Assembly (NCBI RefSeq): GCF_031178195.1
Contig: NZ_JAPSJL010000008.1
Location: forward strand, 95,809-159,808
Length of the DNA stretch: 64,000 nt
Direction of reading: 5' to 3'
From: Zhihengliuella sp.
Lineage (GTDB): Bacteria > Actinomycetota > Actinomycetes > Actinomycetales > Micrococcaceae
Positions 54,882-63,962 of this stretch are shown one piece after another. Numbering within the stretch: position 1 is the first letter of the stretch; each line of letters opens with the position of its first letter. Under the pieces are notes generated by a model that saw nothing but the letters and a program-made list of their open reading frames with translations, was not told where the DNA came from and searched no databases. The translations under genes and the position numbers were made by a program.

Positions 54882-55319
54882 TCAGTGCCGCCGGATGTCG
54901 TCGACGAGCCGTTTGGCGTCCGCCAGACCGACGCCGGTGTCCTGGCGAACCTTCTTGATCGCCTCGACGAGTTTGCCCTCCTGGACCAGGCGCACCACCG
55001 CGGCGTAGTCCGCCTGGCCGGCCGGGCGCGTGGCGGGCGCGGCACCGACACCGGCCTGCGCCGTCGGATCGACCACCGGCGCGGTCGGCGTGCGCTGAGC
55101 GGTGGGCATCCGCTGCTGCGTCTCGTGGCGCACCCGCTCGGCCTCCCGCCGCTGCTCCTCGCGGTGCTGCACCCACTGCGCGTTGAGCCGCTGGATGTAC
55201 TGCTCCTCCTCGCTGAGCTGCCCGGTCTTGGTGCGGCTGAAGACATACCAGAGGGCCCCGACGATCCCCGCGAAGACGGCGACGACGATGAATGCTTCGA
55301 GAAGCCCGAGCGAGAACAT
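54882..55319 (-). CDS. Membrane-anchored protein with L7/L12-CTD-like domain
   Basis: A 145-residue protein with an N-terminal membrane helix (MFSLGLLEAFIVVAVFAGIV). A charged coiled-coil-like region follows (EEEQYIQRLNAQWVQHREEQ), then a Pro/Thr/Ala linker. The C-terminal domain AIKKVRQDTGVGLADAKRLV closely resembles the factor-binding domain of ribosomal protein L7/L12. The start is put at ATG 55319 because TAGGAT lies 7 nt before it (leaderless); ATG 55328 is possible. Function unknown. Confidence 0.75.
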   Translation of the reverse strand: MFSLGLLEAFIVVAVFAGIVGALWYVFSRTKTGQLSEEEQYIQRLNAQWVQHREEQRREAERVRHETQQRMPTAQRTPTAPVVDPTAQAGVGAAPATRPAGQADYAAVVRLVQEGKLVEAIKKVRQDTGVGLADAKRLVDDIRRH

Positions 55320-55326
55320 GGTGACC

Positions 55327-55332
55327 ATCCTA
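55327..55332 (-). promoter_or_regulatory. -10 element (TAGGAT) of a leaderless transcript
   Basis: TAGGAT on the minus strand ends 7 nt before the ATG at 55319. Confidence 0.45.
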
Positions 55333-55650
55333 GGTGGGCGGGGCGGCGCGGAGGTCTCCGCGGGAGCGATCGTCCGGCGCCGGGGCCCCCAGCACGCTGC
55401 GCGCGTGCTCGTAGCCCTCGCGGACCAAGCGCCGGAGCACGTCGGCATCGCCCTCGCGTCCCGAGGCGTACCGGTAGTGGTAGGACCCGTAGCCGACGAT
55501 GGACGGTCCCCACAGGACGGGCGGCTCACCGGTGACGGACGCGAAGAGCTCCAGCAGTGCCTCGGCGTCGGCGCGGCGCCGGGCGTGCTCGACGGCGGCC
55601 ACGAAGGCGTGGGCGTCGGCGGAGGTGGGGCGCATCACGGTCTCCGGCAT
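55330..55650 (-). pseudogene. DUF1801 protein with an internal in-frame deletion
   Basis: 106 residues from ATG 55650. The first half is a good DUF1801 start (RADAEALLELFASVTGEPPV, LWGPSIVGYGSYHYRYASG then REGD). The sequence then jumps to DADVLRRLVREGYEHARSVL, which in complete relatives is the C-terminal end. The central strand-rich part of about 45-50 residues (with the usual FSPRK and KxCLYxK blocks) is missing. The frame is kept, so a product may be made, but the fold should be broken. Comparison is from memory of the family. Confidence 0.65.
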
Positions 55651-56099
55651 GGACTCAGTATTCCAACGGGGCCGTGCGCCCACAAGGCCGTCGGGCACAC
55701 GGCGGGCCACGTGTGGAGAAGCGGGGCTCTGCTGTGGATAAACGGGCGCGCGGTGGGTGTCCCGGTACCCCATTAGGAGCCTCAAGTGCCGCATCAACGT
55801 TCGGGAATCCACGCAGAATTTAACTTACCCACACCCGTGTATGAATGAAATACCTAGTCAGATAGGGTTGGGAAAGAGTCTTTCCCAACAATCCACAGCT
55901 GAGTCCCCAGACTGTGCACATGTCCACCGGCGATCCCCACAGGTTGCCCACATGGCCTGTGGACAAGGGGCTTTGAGGGGTACCCCCTCGGGTCTACTCT
56001 TACGGGGTCACGCGCGTAGTCCGGCGGAGCCGACGGCCCCGTCCGCGCCGCGTGGCAGGCGCCGTCGAGCGCCGCGACGGGCATGGTGAAAGGACTTCG
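55651..56099. promoter_or_regulatory. dnaB upstream region with DnaA box and inverted repeat
   Basis: 449 bp with no gene. It contains a perfect DnaA box TGTGGATAA (55733-55741) and a TGTGGACAA-like site near 55960. An AT-rich stretch lies at 55800-55865, and a perfect 10-bp inverted repeat GTTGGGAAAG-AGT-CTTTCCCAAC spans 55867-55889. Several TCCACA/CCACAG half-sites lie at 55890-55965. DnaA control of the replicative helicase gene is a reasonable inference. The last 130 bp hold the dnaB leader with an AAAGGA site. Confidence 0.6.
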
Positions 56100-57470
56100 G
56101 TGGCTCTGGCACGAACGGATGTAGAGGAGACCGGCAGCGCCGAGTTCGGCCGCACGCCGCCTCAGGACATCGTGGCCGAGCAGTCCGTGCTCGGCGGCAT
56201 GATGCTCTCCAAGGACGCCATCGCCGACTGCGTGGAGGTCCTCCGCGGGCAGGACTTCTACCGGCCGTCCCACGAGTTGATCTACGAGGCCGTGATCGAC
56301 CTCTACGGCCGGGGGGAGCCGGCCGACGCCGTGACGGTCGCGGACCTGCTCACCAAGCGCGGGGACATCAGCCGCGTCGGCGGACCGGCCTACCTGCACA
56401 CCCTGATCCAGTCGGTCCCCACCGCCGCCAACGCCGGCTTCTACGCCGAGATCGTCCGCGAGCGCGCCGTCCTCCGGCGCCTGGTGAACGCGGGCACCAA
56501 GATCGTCCAGCTGGGCTACGCCCAGGACGGCGAGGTCGATGCGATCGTCAACGAGGCCCAGGCGGAGGTCATGTCGGTCGCGGAGCGCCGCGGCGCCGAG
56601 GACTACGTCCCCCTGCGCGACATCATCGAGGGCACCGTCGACGAGATCGAGTCCGCGGGCAGCCGTGGCGAGGGCGTCATCGGCGTCCCGACCGGCTTCT
56701 ACGAGCTCGACGAGCTGACGCAGGGCCTGCAGGGCGGACAGATGATCGTCGTCGCGGCCCGTCCCGCCGTCGGCAAGTCGACGTTCGCGCTGGACTTCGC
56801 GCGTTCCGCGGCGATCAAGAACAACATGACCACCGTCTTCTTCTCCCTCGAGATGGGCCGGAACGAGATCGCGATGCGCCTGCTCTCCGCGGAGGCGAGC
56901 ATCGGCCTGCAGGACCTGCGCAAGGGCACGGTCAAGGACGAGCAGTGGGCCAAGATCGCCAGCACCATGGGCAAGCTGAACGACGCCCCGCTGTACATCG
57001 ACGACTCGCCCAACATGTCGCTCATGGAGATCCGCGCGAAGTGCCGGCGGCTGAAGCAGAAGCACGATCTGAAGCTCGTGGTCCTCGACTACCTGCAGCT
57101 GATGAGCTCCGGCAAGCGCGTCGAGTCCCGCCAGCAGGAGGTCTCCGAGTTCTCCCGCGCGCTGAAGCTCCTCGCCAAGGAGCTCGACGTGCCGGTCATC
57201 GCGCTCTCGCAGCTGAACCGCGGCTCCGAGCAGCGCACGGACAAGAAGCCGATGGTCTCCGACCTCCGCGAGTCCGGCTCGATCGAGCAGGACGCCGACA
57301 TGGTCATCCTGCTCCACCGCGAGGACATCTACGACAAGGAGTCCCCGCGCGCCGGCGAGGCGGACGTGATCGTCGCCAAGCACCGCAACGGTCCCACCAA
57401 GACGATCGTCGTCGCCTTCCAGGGCCACTACTCTCGGTTCAGCAACATGGCCCCCGAGGGCAGCCTCTAG
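56100..57470 (+). CDS. dnaB: Replicative DNA helicase DnaB
   Basis: Hexameric 5'-3' helicase at the fork. Start GTG 56100 (456 residues) with AAAGGA upstream. The N-terminal primase-interaction domain is EQSVLGGMMLSKDAIADCVE. The RecA-like domain has Walker A AARPAVGKST (about 219-228), Walker B KLVVLDYLQLM, then SQLNRGSEQRTDKKP and SGSIEQDADMV. No intein interrupts the P-loop or other sites, unlike several mycobacterial dnaB genes. It would be loaded with help from the DciA protein encoded at 14 kb. Confidence 0.97.
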   Translation: MALARTDVEETGSAEFGRTPPQDIVAEQSVLGGMMLSKDAIADCVEVLRGQDFYRPSHELIYEAVIDLYGRGEPADAVTVADLLTKRGDISRVGGPAYLHTLIQSVPTAANAGFYAEIVRERAVLRRLVNAGTKIVQLGYAQDGEVDAIVNEAQAEVMSVAERRGAEDYVPLRDIIEGTVDEIESAGSRGEGVIGVPTGFYELDELTQGLQGGQMIVVAARPAVGKSTFALDFARSAAIKNNMTTVFFSLEMGRNEIAMRLLSAEASIGLQDLRKGTVKDEQWAKIASTMGKLNDAPLYIDDSPNMSLMEIRAKCRRLKQKHDLKLVVLDYLQLMSSGKRVESRQQEVSEFSRALKLLAKELDVPVIALSQLNRGSEQRTDKKPMVSDLRESGSIEQDADMVILLHREDIYDKESPRAGEADVIVAKHRNGPTKTIVVAFQGHYSRFSNMAPEGSL

Positions 57471-57480
57471 CGGCGGGTCC

Positions 57481-58077
57481 TCAGAGCAGGAAGGCCGGGT
57501 CGATCAGGTCGGTGCGGGGGTCCAGCGCGTAGTCGCTGTCCTTGTGCCGGTGGACGGCGGGCAGGCCGATCGCGATCGACTCCGCCGGGACGTCCCGGAC
57601 GACGACGGCGTTGGCGCCGATCGCGGTGTCGTCGCCGATGGTGACCGGTCCGATGATCCGGCAGCCGGCCCCGAGCATCACCCGGTCCCCGACGATCGCG
57701 TGCCGCCGCGCCCCGAGGTCGACCGGGACGTGCAGGGTCCGACCGCCGATGGTGGTGCCCTGGTACATCATCACGTCGTCCCCGATCACGGTGGTCTCGC
57801 CGATGACGATCTCCGAGCCGTGGTCGATGAAGGGGCGCCGCCCGATGCGCGCCCCGGGGTGGATCTCCACGCCGGTGAGGAACCGGGCGCCCTGGCTGAC
57901 CAGCCGGGCCAGCCCCCGGGTCCCCTCGCGCTGCCAGAGCGCGTGCGCGACTCGGTACGCCCAGATGGCGTGCACCCCGGAATAGGCCAGGGCGACCTCG
58001 GCGTCGCTGCGCGCGGCGGGGTCCTGGGCGCGGGCGGCCTTGAGGTCTTCCCGCATGAGGGAGAGCAGGCGCCTCAT
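57481..58077 (-). CDS. Serine O-acetyltransferase-like enzyme
   Basis: Left-handed beta-helix acetyltransferase; CysE makes O-acetylserine for cysteine synthesis. The 198 residues begin with a short helical part (MRRLLSLMREDLKAARAQDP). Hexapeptide repeats follow, with GVEIHPGARIGRRPFIDHGS, the catalytic His, VIGETTVIGDDVMMYQG, TTIGG and a C-terminal NAVVVRDVPAESIAIGLPA. It fits the short EpsC/CysE type. cysK is not adjacent, and a related sugar or xenobiotic acetyltransferase is possible. Start overlaps the upstream stop (ATGA). Confidence 0.85.
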   Translation of the reverse strand: MRRLLSLMREDLKAARAQDPAARSDAEVALAYSGVHAIWAYRVAHALWQREGTRGLARLVSQGARFLTGVEIHPGARIGRRPFIDHGSEIVIGETTVIGDDVMMYQGTTIGGRTLHVPVDLGARRHAIVGDRVMLGAGCRIIGPVTIGDDTAIGANAVVVRDVPAESIAIGLPAVHRHKDSDYALDPRTDLIDPAFLL

Positions 58078-58604
58078 CCGCGGCGGTGGTGCTCGTCGGC
58101 GTCCGCGCCGGCGACCGGGACGAAGAGGTCGGTGCGCAGCTCCTCCGGGCCCATCTCCGGGCGCGGCTCCGTCACGTACAGCTCCCAGAACGGCAGCGAC
58201 GCGGTGTAGCCCTTCTCGGCGATCCAGCCCATGAACTGTTCCCAGGCGCCCGCGAGCTCGTCGAAGGAGCCGAGGTGGGAGGTCACGGCGGTGGGCCCGC
58301 CGGGGATCTCCGAGGGCACCACCTCGACGCCGCTGGACGCGGTGCGCGTCCCGACCAGCGCATGGTCGACGGCGAAGCCGACCTCGAGGTCCAGTGAGTC
58401 CGTCGGCTCCCGGGTCATCAGGCCGAAGCCGGGCCCCACGGGGATGAGCCCCTCGGCCTCCAGCACCTCGGCCAGGGCCGCGAACGCCGAGTCGTAGAAC
58501 TCGCGCAGGTCCTCGAACCGGATGTCCTGGCCGCGGACGACGGCGGTGCGCGCACTGGAGAGGCTCACGATCTCCGGGCTCTGGTGCGGTTCGGTGCGGA
58601 ACAT
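58074..58604 (-). CDS. GyrI-like (AraC effector-binding) domain protein
   Basis: A 176-residue stand-alone GyrI-like small-molecule-binding protein, with no DNA-binding domain. Start ATG 58604 follows AGGAGG. Blocks are RGQDIRFEDLREFYDSAFAA, GPGFGLMTREPTDSLDLEVG, AVTSHLGSFDELAGAWEQFM and a C-terminal WELYVTEPRPEMGPEELRTD, with the conserved Glu of the family. Translationally coupled to the acetyltransferase, which suggests a shared small substrate or effector. Confidence 0.82.
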   Translation of the reverse strand: MFRTEPHQSPEIVSLSSARTAVVRGQDIRFEDLREFYDSAFAALAEVLEAEGLIPVGPGFGLMTREPTDSLDLEVGFAVDHALVGTRTASSGVEVVPSEIPGGPTAVTSHLGSFDELAGAWEQFMGWIAEKGYTASLPFWELYVTEPRPEMGPEELRTDLFVPVAGADADEHHRRG

Positions 58605-58716
58605 GGCGGCCTCCTGGGGTTGGTCGGGCGTCACCTTGAACTCTGATTCGACCCCGGGGCGGTGTCAAGGCCGCGACGGCGTGCGACGTCGGCCGTCCGC
58701 GCGGGTCCGGCGCGGG

Positions 58717-59013
58717 TCAGCCGCCGGCGACGGACTGGACCACCAGGACGTCCGTCCCGGCGGGCACCGCGGTGTCCTGACCGGAGAGGTCCCGGATGTT
58801 GTCCGCGCCCACGAAGACGTTGACGTAGCGGCGGACCTCGCCGCGCTCGTCCCGCACCCGGCGCCCGAACCGCGGGTACTCCTCGGCGAGTACGTCGAGC
58901 AGGCGGCGGACCGACGGCGGCCCGGCGTCGGCGTCGTACGGGACGTCGACCTCCCGCCGGCCGCCCAGGCCCGCGGCGAGCACCGCCGGGACCCGGACCG
59001 TCACGTGCGCCAT
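58717..59013 (-). CDS. MoaD/ThiS-family ubiquitin-like protein
   Basis: A 98-residue beta-grasp protein starting MAHVTVRVPAVLAAGLGGRR and ending VVQSVAGG. The C-terminal Gly-Gly is the site where such proteins are activated as thiocarboxylates or conjugated. There is no E1-like or MoaE gene beside it, so molybdopterin synthesis is not implied. It directly follows the BNR-repeat gene (3-bp gap), a pair I recall from other actinobacteria. Confidence 0.82.
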   Translation of the reverse strand: MAHVTVRVPAVLAAGLGGRREVDVPYDADAGPPSVRRLLDVLAEEYPRFGRRVRDERGEVRRYVNVFVGADNIRDLSGQDTAVPAGTDVLVVQSVAGG

Positions 59014-59016
59014 CGC

Positions 59017-60183
59017 CTACTCCTCGGGGAACTGCGGGACGTACGGCTCCGAGCCCTGGGGGAGCGGCGCCCGCGGCACCACGGCGGCCTGGACGCTGAG
59101 GATGTCCGGCAGCCGCTCGGCGACCCGGACGAACGTGCCGCCCTCGTCGCCGCTGGCGTACACCTCCCCGGCGCGCGTGCCGAAGTAGACGCCCGTGGAC
59201 TCCGGGTGGTCGTCGACGGCGGCGGCGTCGCGCAGGACGGTGTTGTAGTCGCGGTCCGGCAGCCCGTCGTGCTGCTCGGTCCACGTCTCGCCGCCGTCGT
59301 CCGTGCGGTACATGGACAGCCGGGCGTTCGCCGGCTTCCGGTCGATGTCCGCGCCCATGGGCAGGACCCAGCCCGTGCCGCCGCGGCGCGGGTGGGTGAG
59401 GAACGTGAAGCCGAAGTCCCCGGGGAGGCCGTCGGCGATCGAGGTCCACGAGTCGCCGGCGTCGTCCGAGCGGAAGACGCCGCCGTGGTTCTGGGCGTAC
59501 AGCCGGTCCGGGTTCTCGGCGTCGCGGGCGATCCGGTGGACGCATTGGCCGAACTCGGGCTGCTCGTCGGGCAGGAAGCCGGCGACGATCCCACGGTTCT
59601 TCGGCGCCCAGGTCGCCCCGCCGTCGTCGGACCGGTAGACGCCGGCCGCCGAGGCGGCGATGTGGATCTGCTCGCGCGTCGGGTCCGGGGCCACCGTGTG
59701 CAGGCACGGGCCGCCGCCGCCGGGCTGCCACTGCGCGCGCTGCGGGTGGTTCCACAGGCCCTCGTTCAGGGCGAACGTCTCGCCGCCGTCGTCCGAGCGC
59801 CACAGCGAGTGCGGCTCGGCGCCCGCCCAGACGACGCCGGGCCGGTCCGCCGAGTCGGGGCGGAGGTGCCAGACCCGCTCGAGCGCGGTGTCCGTCTCGG
59901 GTGGGAACTTGATGGCCCCGTGCTCGGGCTCGGACCACGTGGCGCCCAGATCGTCGCTGGTCACGACGGTCGGGCCCCAGTGCCAGTCGAGGAGGCCGGC
60001 CAGGACGCGCGGCCGGTCGGAGCGGTTGTCGATGGCCACGGAGGATGCCTCGAGGACGAGGAAGTGCGGATCGGACAGGGTCCAGTGCACGCGGTCGTCG
60101 CTTGCCGCGAGCCAGAGGCCCTTCTTGGTGCCGATCGCCAGCAGAACCATGGTCTCCGGCGGAGCCGGTGCTGGTGTGCTCAT
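59017..60183 (-). CDS. BNR-repeat beta-propeller (sialidase-like) protein
   Basis: A 388-residue protein of repeated Asp-box motifs (SDDLGATW, SDDGGETF, SDDGGATW, SDDAGDSW, TDDGGETW), giving a six- or seven-bladed propeller as in sialidases and VPS10-like proteins. No signal peptide, so it should be cytoplasmic, and sialidase catalytic residues were not evident. Other blocks are AIGTKKGLWLAASDDRVHW and HTVAPDPTREQIHIAASAAG. Paired with the MoaD-like gene. Function unknown. Confidence 0.82.
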   Translation of the reverse strand: MSTPAPAPPETMVLLAIGTKKGLWLAASDDRVHWTLSDPHFLVLEASSVAIDNRSDRPRVLAGLLDWHWGPTVVTSDDLGATWSEPEHGAIKFPPETDTALERVWHLRPDSADRPGVVWAGAEPHSLWRSDDGGETFALNEGLWNHPQRAQWQPGGGGPCLHTVAPDPTREQIHIAASAAGVYRSDDGGATWAPKNRGIVAGFLPDEQPEFGQCVHRIARDAENPDRLYAQNHGGVFRSDDAGDSWTSIADGLPGDFGFTFLTHPRRGGTGWVLPMGADIDRKPANARLSMYRTDDGGETWTEQHDGLPDRDYNTVLRDAAAVDDHPESTGVYFGTRAGEVYASGDEGGTFVRVAERLPDILSVQAAVVPRAPLPQGSEPYVPQFPEE

Positions 60184-60236
60184 GGCCACAGTCCAGCACC
60201 GCGGCCCCGGCGTGGCAAGACCTGCGCCCGGGTTCG

Positions 60237-61031
60237 TCAGCCGCGGCCCACGAACGGCATCCCGGCGGCCGTGATGGTCAACTGGTTCACGCTCGCGCTC
60301 GCCGGCAGGGAGGCGAGGAACTCGATGGTGCGGGCGGCCTCGTCCAGCGGGAAGGTCGGCTCCGTCCGGCGGGATCCGTCCGCCTGGAGCGCGCCGGTGC
60401 CGGTCCCGATCGCGGCCATCATGTCCGTCGCCGTGTTGCCGATGTCCAGCTGCGTGCAGGTGATGCCGTGGGCCCGGCCGTCGAGCTCGATCGACTTGGT
60501 CAGGCCCGCGATGGCGTGCTTGGTGGTCGTGTAGGCGACGGAGCGGGGCCGCGGCGCCTGGGCGGAGATGGAGCCGTTGTTGATGATCCGCCCGCCCGCC
60601 GGGCGCTGGTCCCGCATCCGCCGGAAGGCCTCGCCGGCGCAGAGCACGGCGCCGGTGAGGTTCACGGCGACGACGGCGTCCCACTCCGCGGCGGTCAGGT
60701 CGCCGACGTCGACCGCCGGGCCGAACGTGCCCGCGTTGTTCACGAGCACGTCGACGCGCCCGAAGCGTGCGACGGCGGCGTCGAAGAGGGCCGCGACCGA
60801 GTCCGGTTCCGTCACGTCCGCGGGCACCGCCAGGGCCTGCGGATGCCCGTCCGCGGTCGCCTCGAGGGGTGCGCTGCGGCGGCCGGCCAGGACCACGTTC
60901 CACCCGGCTGCGAGCAGCCGGCGGGCGCTGGCGGCCCCGATTCCGGAGCCGGCGCCCGTGATGACCGCGGTCCGCGGCTCGGGCTGCTCGGACGCGGGGC
61001 GGGGGGAGTCGGTGCGGTCGCTCGCGGTCAT
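60237..61031 (-). CDS. Short-chain dehydrogenase/reductase
   Basis: NAD(P)-dependent oxidoreductase. Start ATG 61031 (264 residues) with GAGGAG 7 nt upstream. The Rossmann motif is TGAGSGIG (25-32), then [11 protein letters not shown], the catalytic Ser in [10 protein letters not shown] and the YTTTK pair. The first 18 residues are Ser/Pro/Asp-rich. The substrate cannot be told from sequence. Divergent from aceE. Confidence 0.9.
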   Translation of the reverse strand: MTASDRTDSPRPASEQPEPRTAVITGAGSGIGAASARRLLAAGWNVVLAGRRSAPLEATADGHPQALAVPADVTEPDSVAALFDAAVARFGRVDVLVNNAGTFGPAVDVGDLTAAEWDAVVAVNLTGAVLCAGEAFRRMRDQRPAGGRIINNGSISAQAPRPRSVAYTTTKHAIAGLTKSIELDGRAHGITCTQLDIGNTATDMMAAIGTGTGALQADGSRRTEPTFPLDEAARTIEFLASLPASASVNQLTITAAGMPFVGRG

Positions 61032-61195
61032 GGAGGGCTCCTCGGTCGGGGTCTCGGAGGGACGCTTTCGTGTCGGCACGTTGACATCGGGGACGTGACG
61101 GCTTTCACTAGGATACTACTGTGCGAAAAAACAATTCCGTATAGCGGTAACTGGATCGCATCGGCGAAAACCGCCGTTGTCCTCGGAGGGAAGAC

Positions 61196-63916
61196 ATGAC
61201 CATCATCGATGAGCCCCGGTTCGCATCCGAACCGGACGCGGAGGAGCGGGCGGAGTGGATCGAATCGTTCGACTCCCTGCTGAAGGTCGGTGGCGCGGAC
61301 CGCGCCGGCACCATCATGACCAGCCTGCTGGAGCGGGCCCGTGAGCGGCAGGTCGCCGTCGCGGCCGCCATCAACACCGACTACGTGAACACCATCCCGG
61401 CCGACCAGGAGCCCGAGTTCCCGGGCGACGAGGAGGTCGAGCGCCGCTACCGGGCGTGGATGCGCTGGAACGCCGCGGTCATGGTGCACCGCGGCCAGCA
61501 CCCGGACATCGGCGTCGGCGGCCACATCTCCACCTACGCGGGCGCGGCGACGCTGTACGAGGTGGGCTTCAACCACTTCTTCCGCGGCAAGGACCACCCG
61601 TGCGGCGGCGACCAGGTCTTCTTCCAGGGCCACGCCTCCCCGGGCATGTACGCCCGGGCGTTCCTCGAGGGGCGCCTGAGCGAGCAGGACCTCGACGGGT
61701 TCCGCCAGGAGAAGTCGAAGGAGGGCCATGCCCTGCCCTCGTACCCGCACCCGCGGAACATGCCCGAGTTCTGGGAGTTCCCGACGGTGTCGATGGGCAT
61801 CGGCCCCATGAACGCCATCTACCAGGCGCAGTCCAACCGCTACCTGCACAACCGCGGGATCAAGGACACCTCCGACCAGCAGGTCTGGGCCTTCCTCGGT
61901 GACGGCGAGATGGACGAGCCCGAGTCGCGCGGCCTGCTCCAGCTGGCGGCGAACGAGAAGCTCGACAACCTGAACTTCGTGATCAACTGCAACCTGCAGC
62001 GCCTCGACGGCCCGGTCCGCGGCAACGGCAAGATCATGCAGGAGCTGGAGGCCTTCTTCCGCGGCGCCGGCTGGAACGTCATCAAGGTCGTCTGGGGCCG
62101 CGAGTGGGACTCCCTGCTGTCCAGCGAGCACTCCGCAGCGCTCGTCGACATCATGAACCGCACGCCCGACGGCGACTACCAGACCTACAAGGCCGAGAAC
62201 GGCGGATTCGTCCGCGAGCACTTCTTCGGCAAGTCGCAGGCCACCAAGGAGCTCGTCGCGGACCTGGGCGACGACGAGATCTGGAACCTCAAGCGCGGCG
62301 GCCACGACTACCACAAGGTTTACGCCGCCTACAAGGCCGCCACCGAGTTCAAGGGCAAGCCGACCGTCATCCTGGCCAAGACCGTCAAGGGCTACGGCCT
62401 GGGCCCGCACTTCGAGGGCCGCAACGCGACCCATCAGATGAAGAAGCTGACCCTCGACGACCTCAAGTCGTTCCGCGACTACCTGCGGATCCCGATCACG
62501 GACGAGCAGCTCGAGGCCGACCCGTACCGACCGCCGTACTTCCACCCGGGACCCGACGCGCCCGAGATCGAGTACCTCCTCGAGCGCCGCCGCGCCCTCG
62601 GCGGGTTCCTCCCCGAGCGCCGCCCCCGGCACACCGACGTCGTGCTCCCCGAGGAGAAGACGTACGCGATCGCCAAGCGCGGCTCCGGCAAGCAGCAGGC
62701 CGCCACCACCATGGCCTTCGTCCGCCTGCTCAAGGACCTGATGCGGGACAAGGGCTTCGGGAGCCGGATCGTGCCGATCGTCCCGGACGAGTCGCGCACC
62801 TTCGGCATGGACGCGTTCTTCCCGACGGCGAAGATCTACAACCCGGGCGGCCAGGAGTACCTGTCCGTGGACCGGGACCTGGTCCTGGCCTACAAGGAGT
62901 CGCCTGCCGGGCAGCTGATCCACCCCGGGATCAACGAGGCCGGCGCGGTCTCGGCGTTCACCGCCGCGGGAACCGCCTACGCCACCCAGGGCGAGCCGCT
63001 GGTCCCGGTCTACGTCTTCTACTCGATGTTCGGGTTCCAGCGCACCGGAGACTCCTTCTGGGCCGCCGCGGACCAGATGACGCGCGGCTTCGTCATCGGC
63101 GCGACCGCCGGACGCACCACGCTCACCGGCGAGGGCCTCCAGCACGCCGACGGGCACTCGCCGATCCTCGCCGCGACCAACCCGGCCGTGATCACATACG
63201 ACCCGGCCTACGGCTACGAGATCGGGCACATCATCCGGGCCGGCCTCGAGCGCATGTACGGCGGGAACCACCCGGACCCGAACGTCATGTACTACCTCAC
63301 CGTCTACAACGAGCCGTACGTGCAGCCGGCCGAGCCCGAGGGCGTCGACGTCGAGGGGATCCTCGGCGGCATCCACCGGGTCGCCGTGGGCGGGCAGGAG
63401 GGACCGAAGACGCAGCTGCTGGCCTCCGGCGTCGCGGTCCCGTGGGCCATCGAGGCCCAGCGCATCCTGGCCGAGGAGTGGGGCGTCTCCGCGGACGTCT
63501 GGTCCGTGACCAGCTGGACGGAGCTGCGCCGCGATGGGCTGGCCGCCGAGCGCGAGGCGTTCCTGGATCCGACGGCGGAGAACGCGCGGGAGCCCTTCGT
63601 CACCCGGCAGCTCGCCGGGGCCGAGGGCCCGATTGTGGCGGCCACGGACTACATGTCCCAGGTGCCGGACCAGATCCGGCAGTACGTGCCCAACGAGTGG
63701 GCCACGCTCGGGGCCGACGGCTTCGGCTTCTCGGACACCCGTGCCGCGGCGCGCCGGTTCTTCAACATCGACGCGCACAGCATCGTGGTCCGAGCCCTGC
63801 AGCTGCTCGCCCGCCGCGGCGAGGTCCCCGCCGAGGCACCGGCCCAGGCATTCGAGCGCTACCGCCTCGACGACGTCAACGCCGGCACCAGCGGCAACGC
63901 CGGCGGCGACAGCTGA
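61196..63916 (+). CDS. aceE: Pyruvate dehydrogenase E1, homodimeric type
   Basis: Thiamine-diphosphate enzyme that decarboxylates pyruvate in the pyruvate dehydrogenase complex. The 906-residue protein has the ThDP motif [12 protein letters not shown] with NLNFVINCN (about 231-266). It also has [24 protein letters not shown] [25 protein letters not shown] (FGMDAFFP) and [14 protein letters not shown]. Full length and typical of actinobacteria, where it works with an E2 and Lpd encoded elsewhere. ATG with GGAGGGAAG upstream. A TAGGAT -10 candidate lies at 61109-61114 in the divergent gap. Confidence 0.97.
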   Translation: MTIIDEPRFASEPDAEERAEWIESFDSLLKVGGADRAGTIMTSLLERARERQVAVAAAINTDYVNTIPADQEPEFPGDEEVERRYRAWMRWNAAVMVHRGQHPDIGVGGHISTYAGAATLYEVGFNHFFRGKDHPCGGDQVFFQGHASPGMYARAFLEGRLSEQDLDGFRQEKSKEGHALPSYPHPRNMPEFWEFPTVSMGIGPMNAIYQAQSNRYLHNRGIKDTSDQQVWAFLGDGEMDEPESRGLLQLAANEKLDNLNFVINCNLQRLDGPVRGNGKIMQELEAFFRGAGWNVIKVVWGREWDSLLSSEHSAALVDIMNRTPDGDYQTYKAENGGFVREHFFGKSQATKELVADLGDDEIWNLKRGGHDYHKVYAAYKAATEFKGKPTVILAKTVKGYGLGPHFEGRNATHQMKKLTLDDLKSFRDYLRIPITDEQLEADPYRPPYFHPGPDAPEIEYLLERRRALGGFLPERRPRHTDVVLPEEKTYAIAKRGSGKQQAATTMAFVRLLKDLMRDKGFGSRIVPIVPDESRTFGMDAFFPTAKIYNPGGQEYLSVDRDLVLAYKESPAGQLIHPGINEAGAVSAFTAAGTAYATQGEPLVPVYVFYSMFGFQRTGDSFWAAADQMTRGFVIGATAGRTTLTGEGLQHADGHSPILAATNPAVITYDPAYGYEIGHIIRAGLERMYGGNHPDPNVMYYLTVYNEPYVQPAEPEGVDVEGILGGIHRVAVGGQEGPKTQLLASGVAVPWAIEAQRILAEEWGVSADVWSVTSWTELRRDGLAAEREAFLDPTAENAREPFVTRQLAGAEGPIVAATDYMSQVPDQIRQYVPNEWATLGADGFGFSDTRAAARRFFNIDAHSIVVRALQLLARRGEVPAEAPAQAFERYRLDDVNAGTSGNAGGDS

Positions 63917-63942
63917 CCGGCAGCGCATGACAGAGGAGCGGG

Positions 63943-63962
63943 GCCCCCGCCCGGGCGGGGGC
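63943..63962 (+). terminator. Palindrome after aceE, probable terminator
   Basis: A perfect 20-bp palindrome GCCCCCGCCCGGGCGGGGGC 26 bp after the aceE stop. It lies at the edge of the unusual G-rich window end. Confidence 0.5.

Noticed and set aside
56752..57330. Intein in dnaB (and in gyrA)
   Set aside because: Both proteins read through their conserved insertion sites without extra sequence; lengths are normal.
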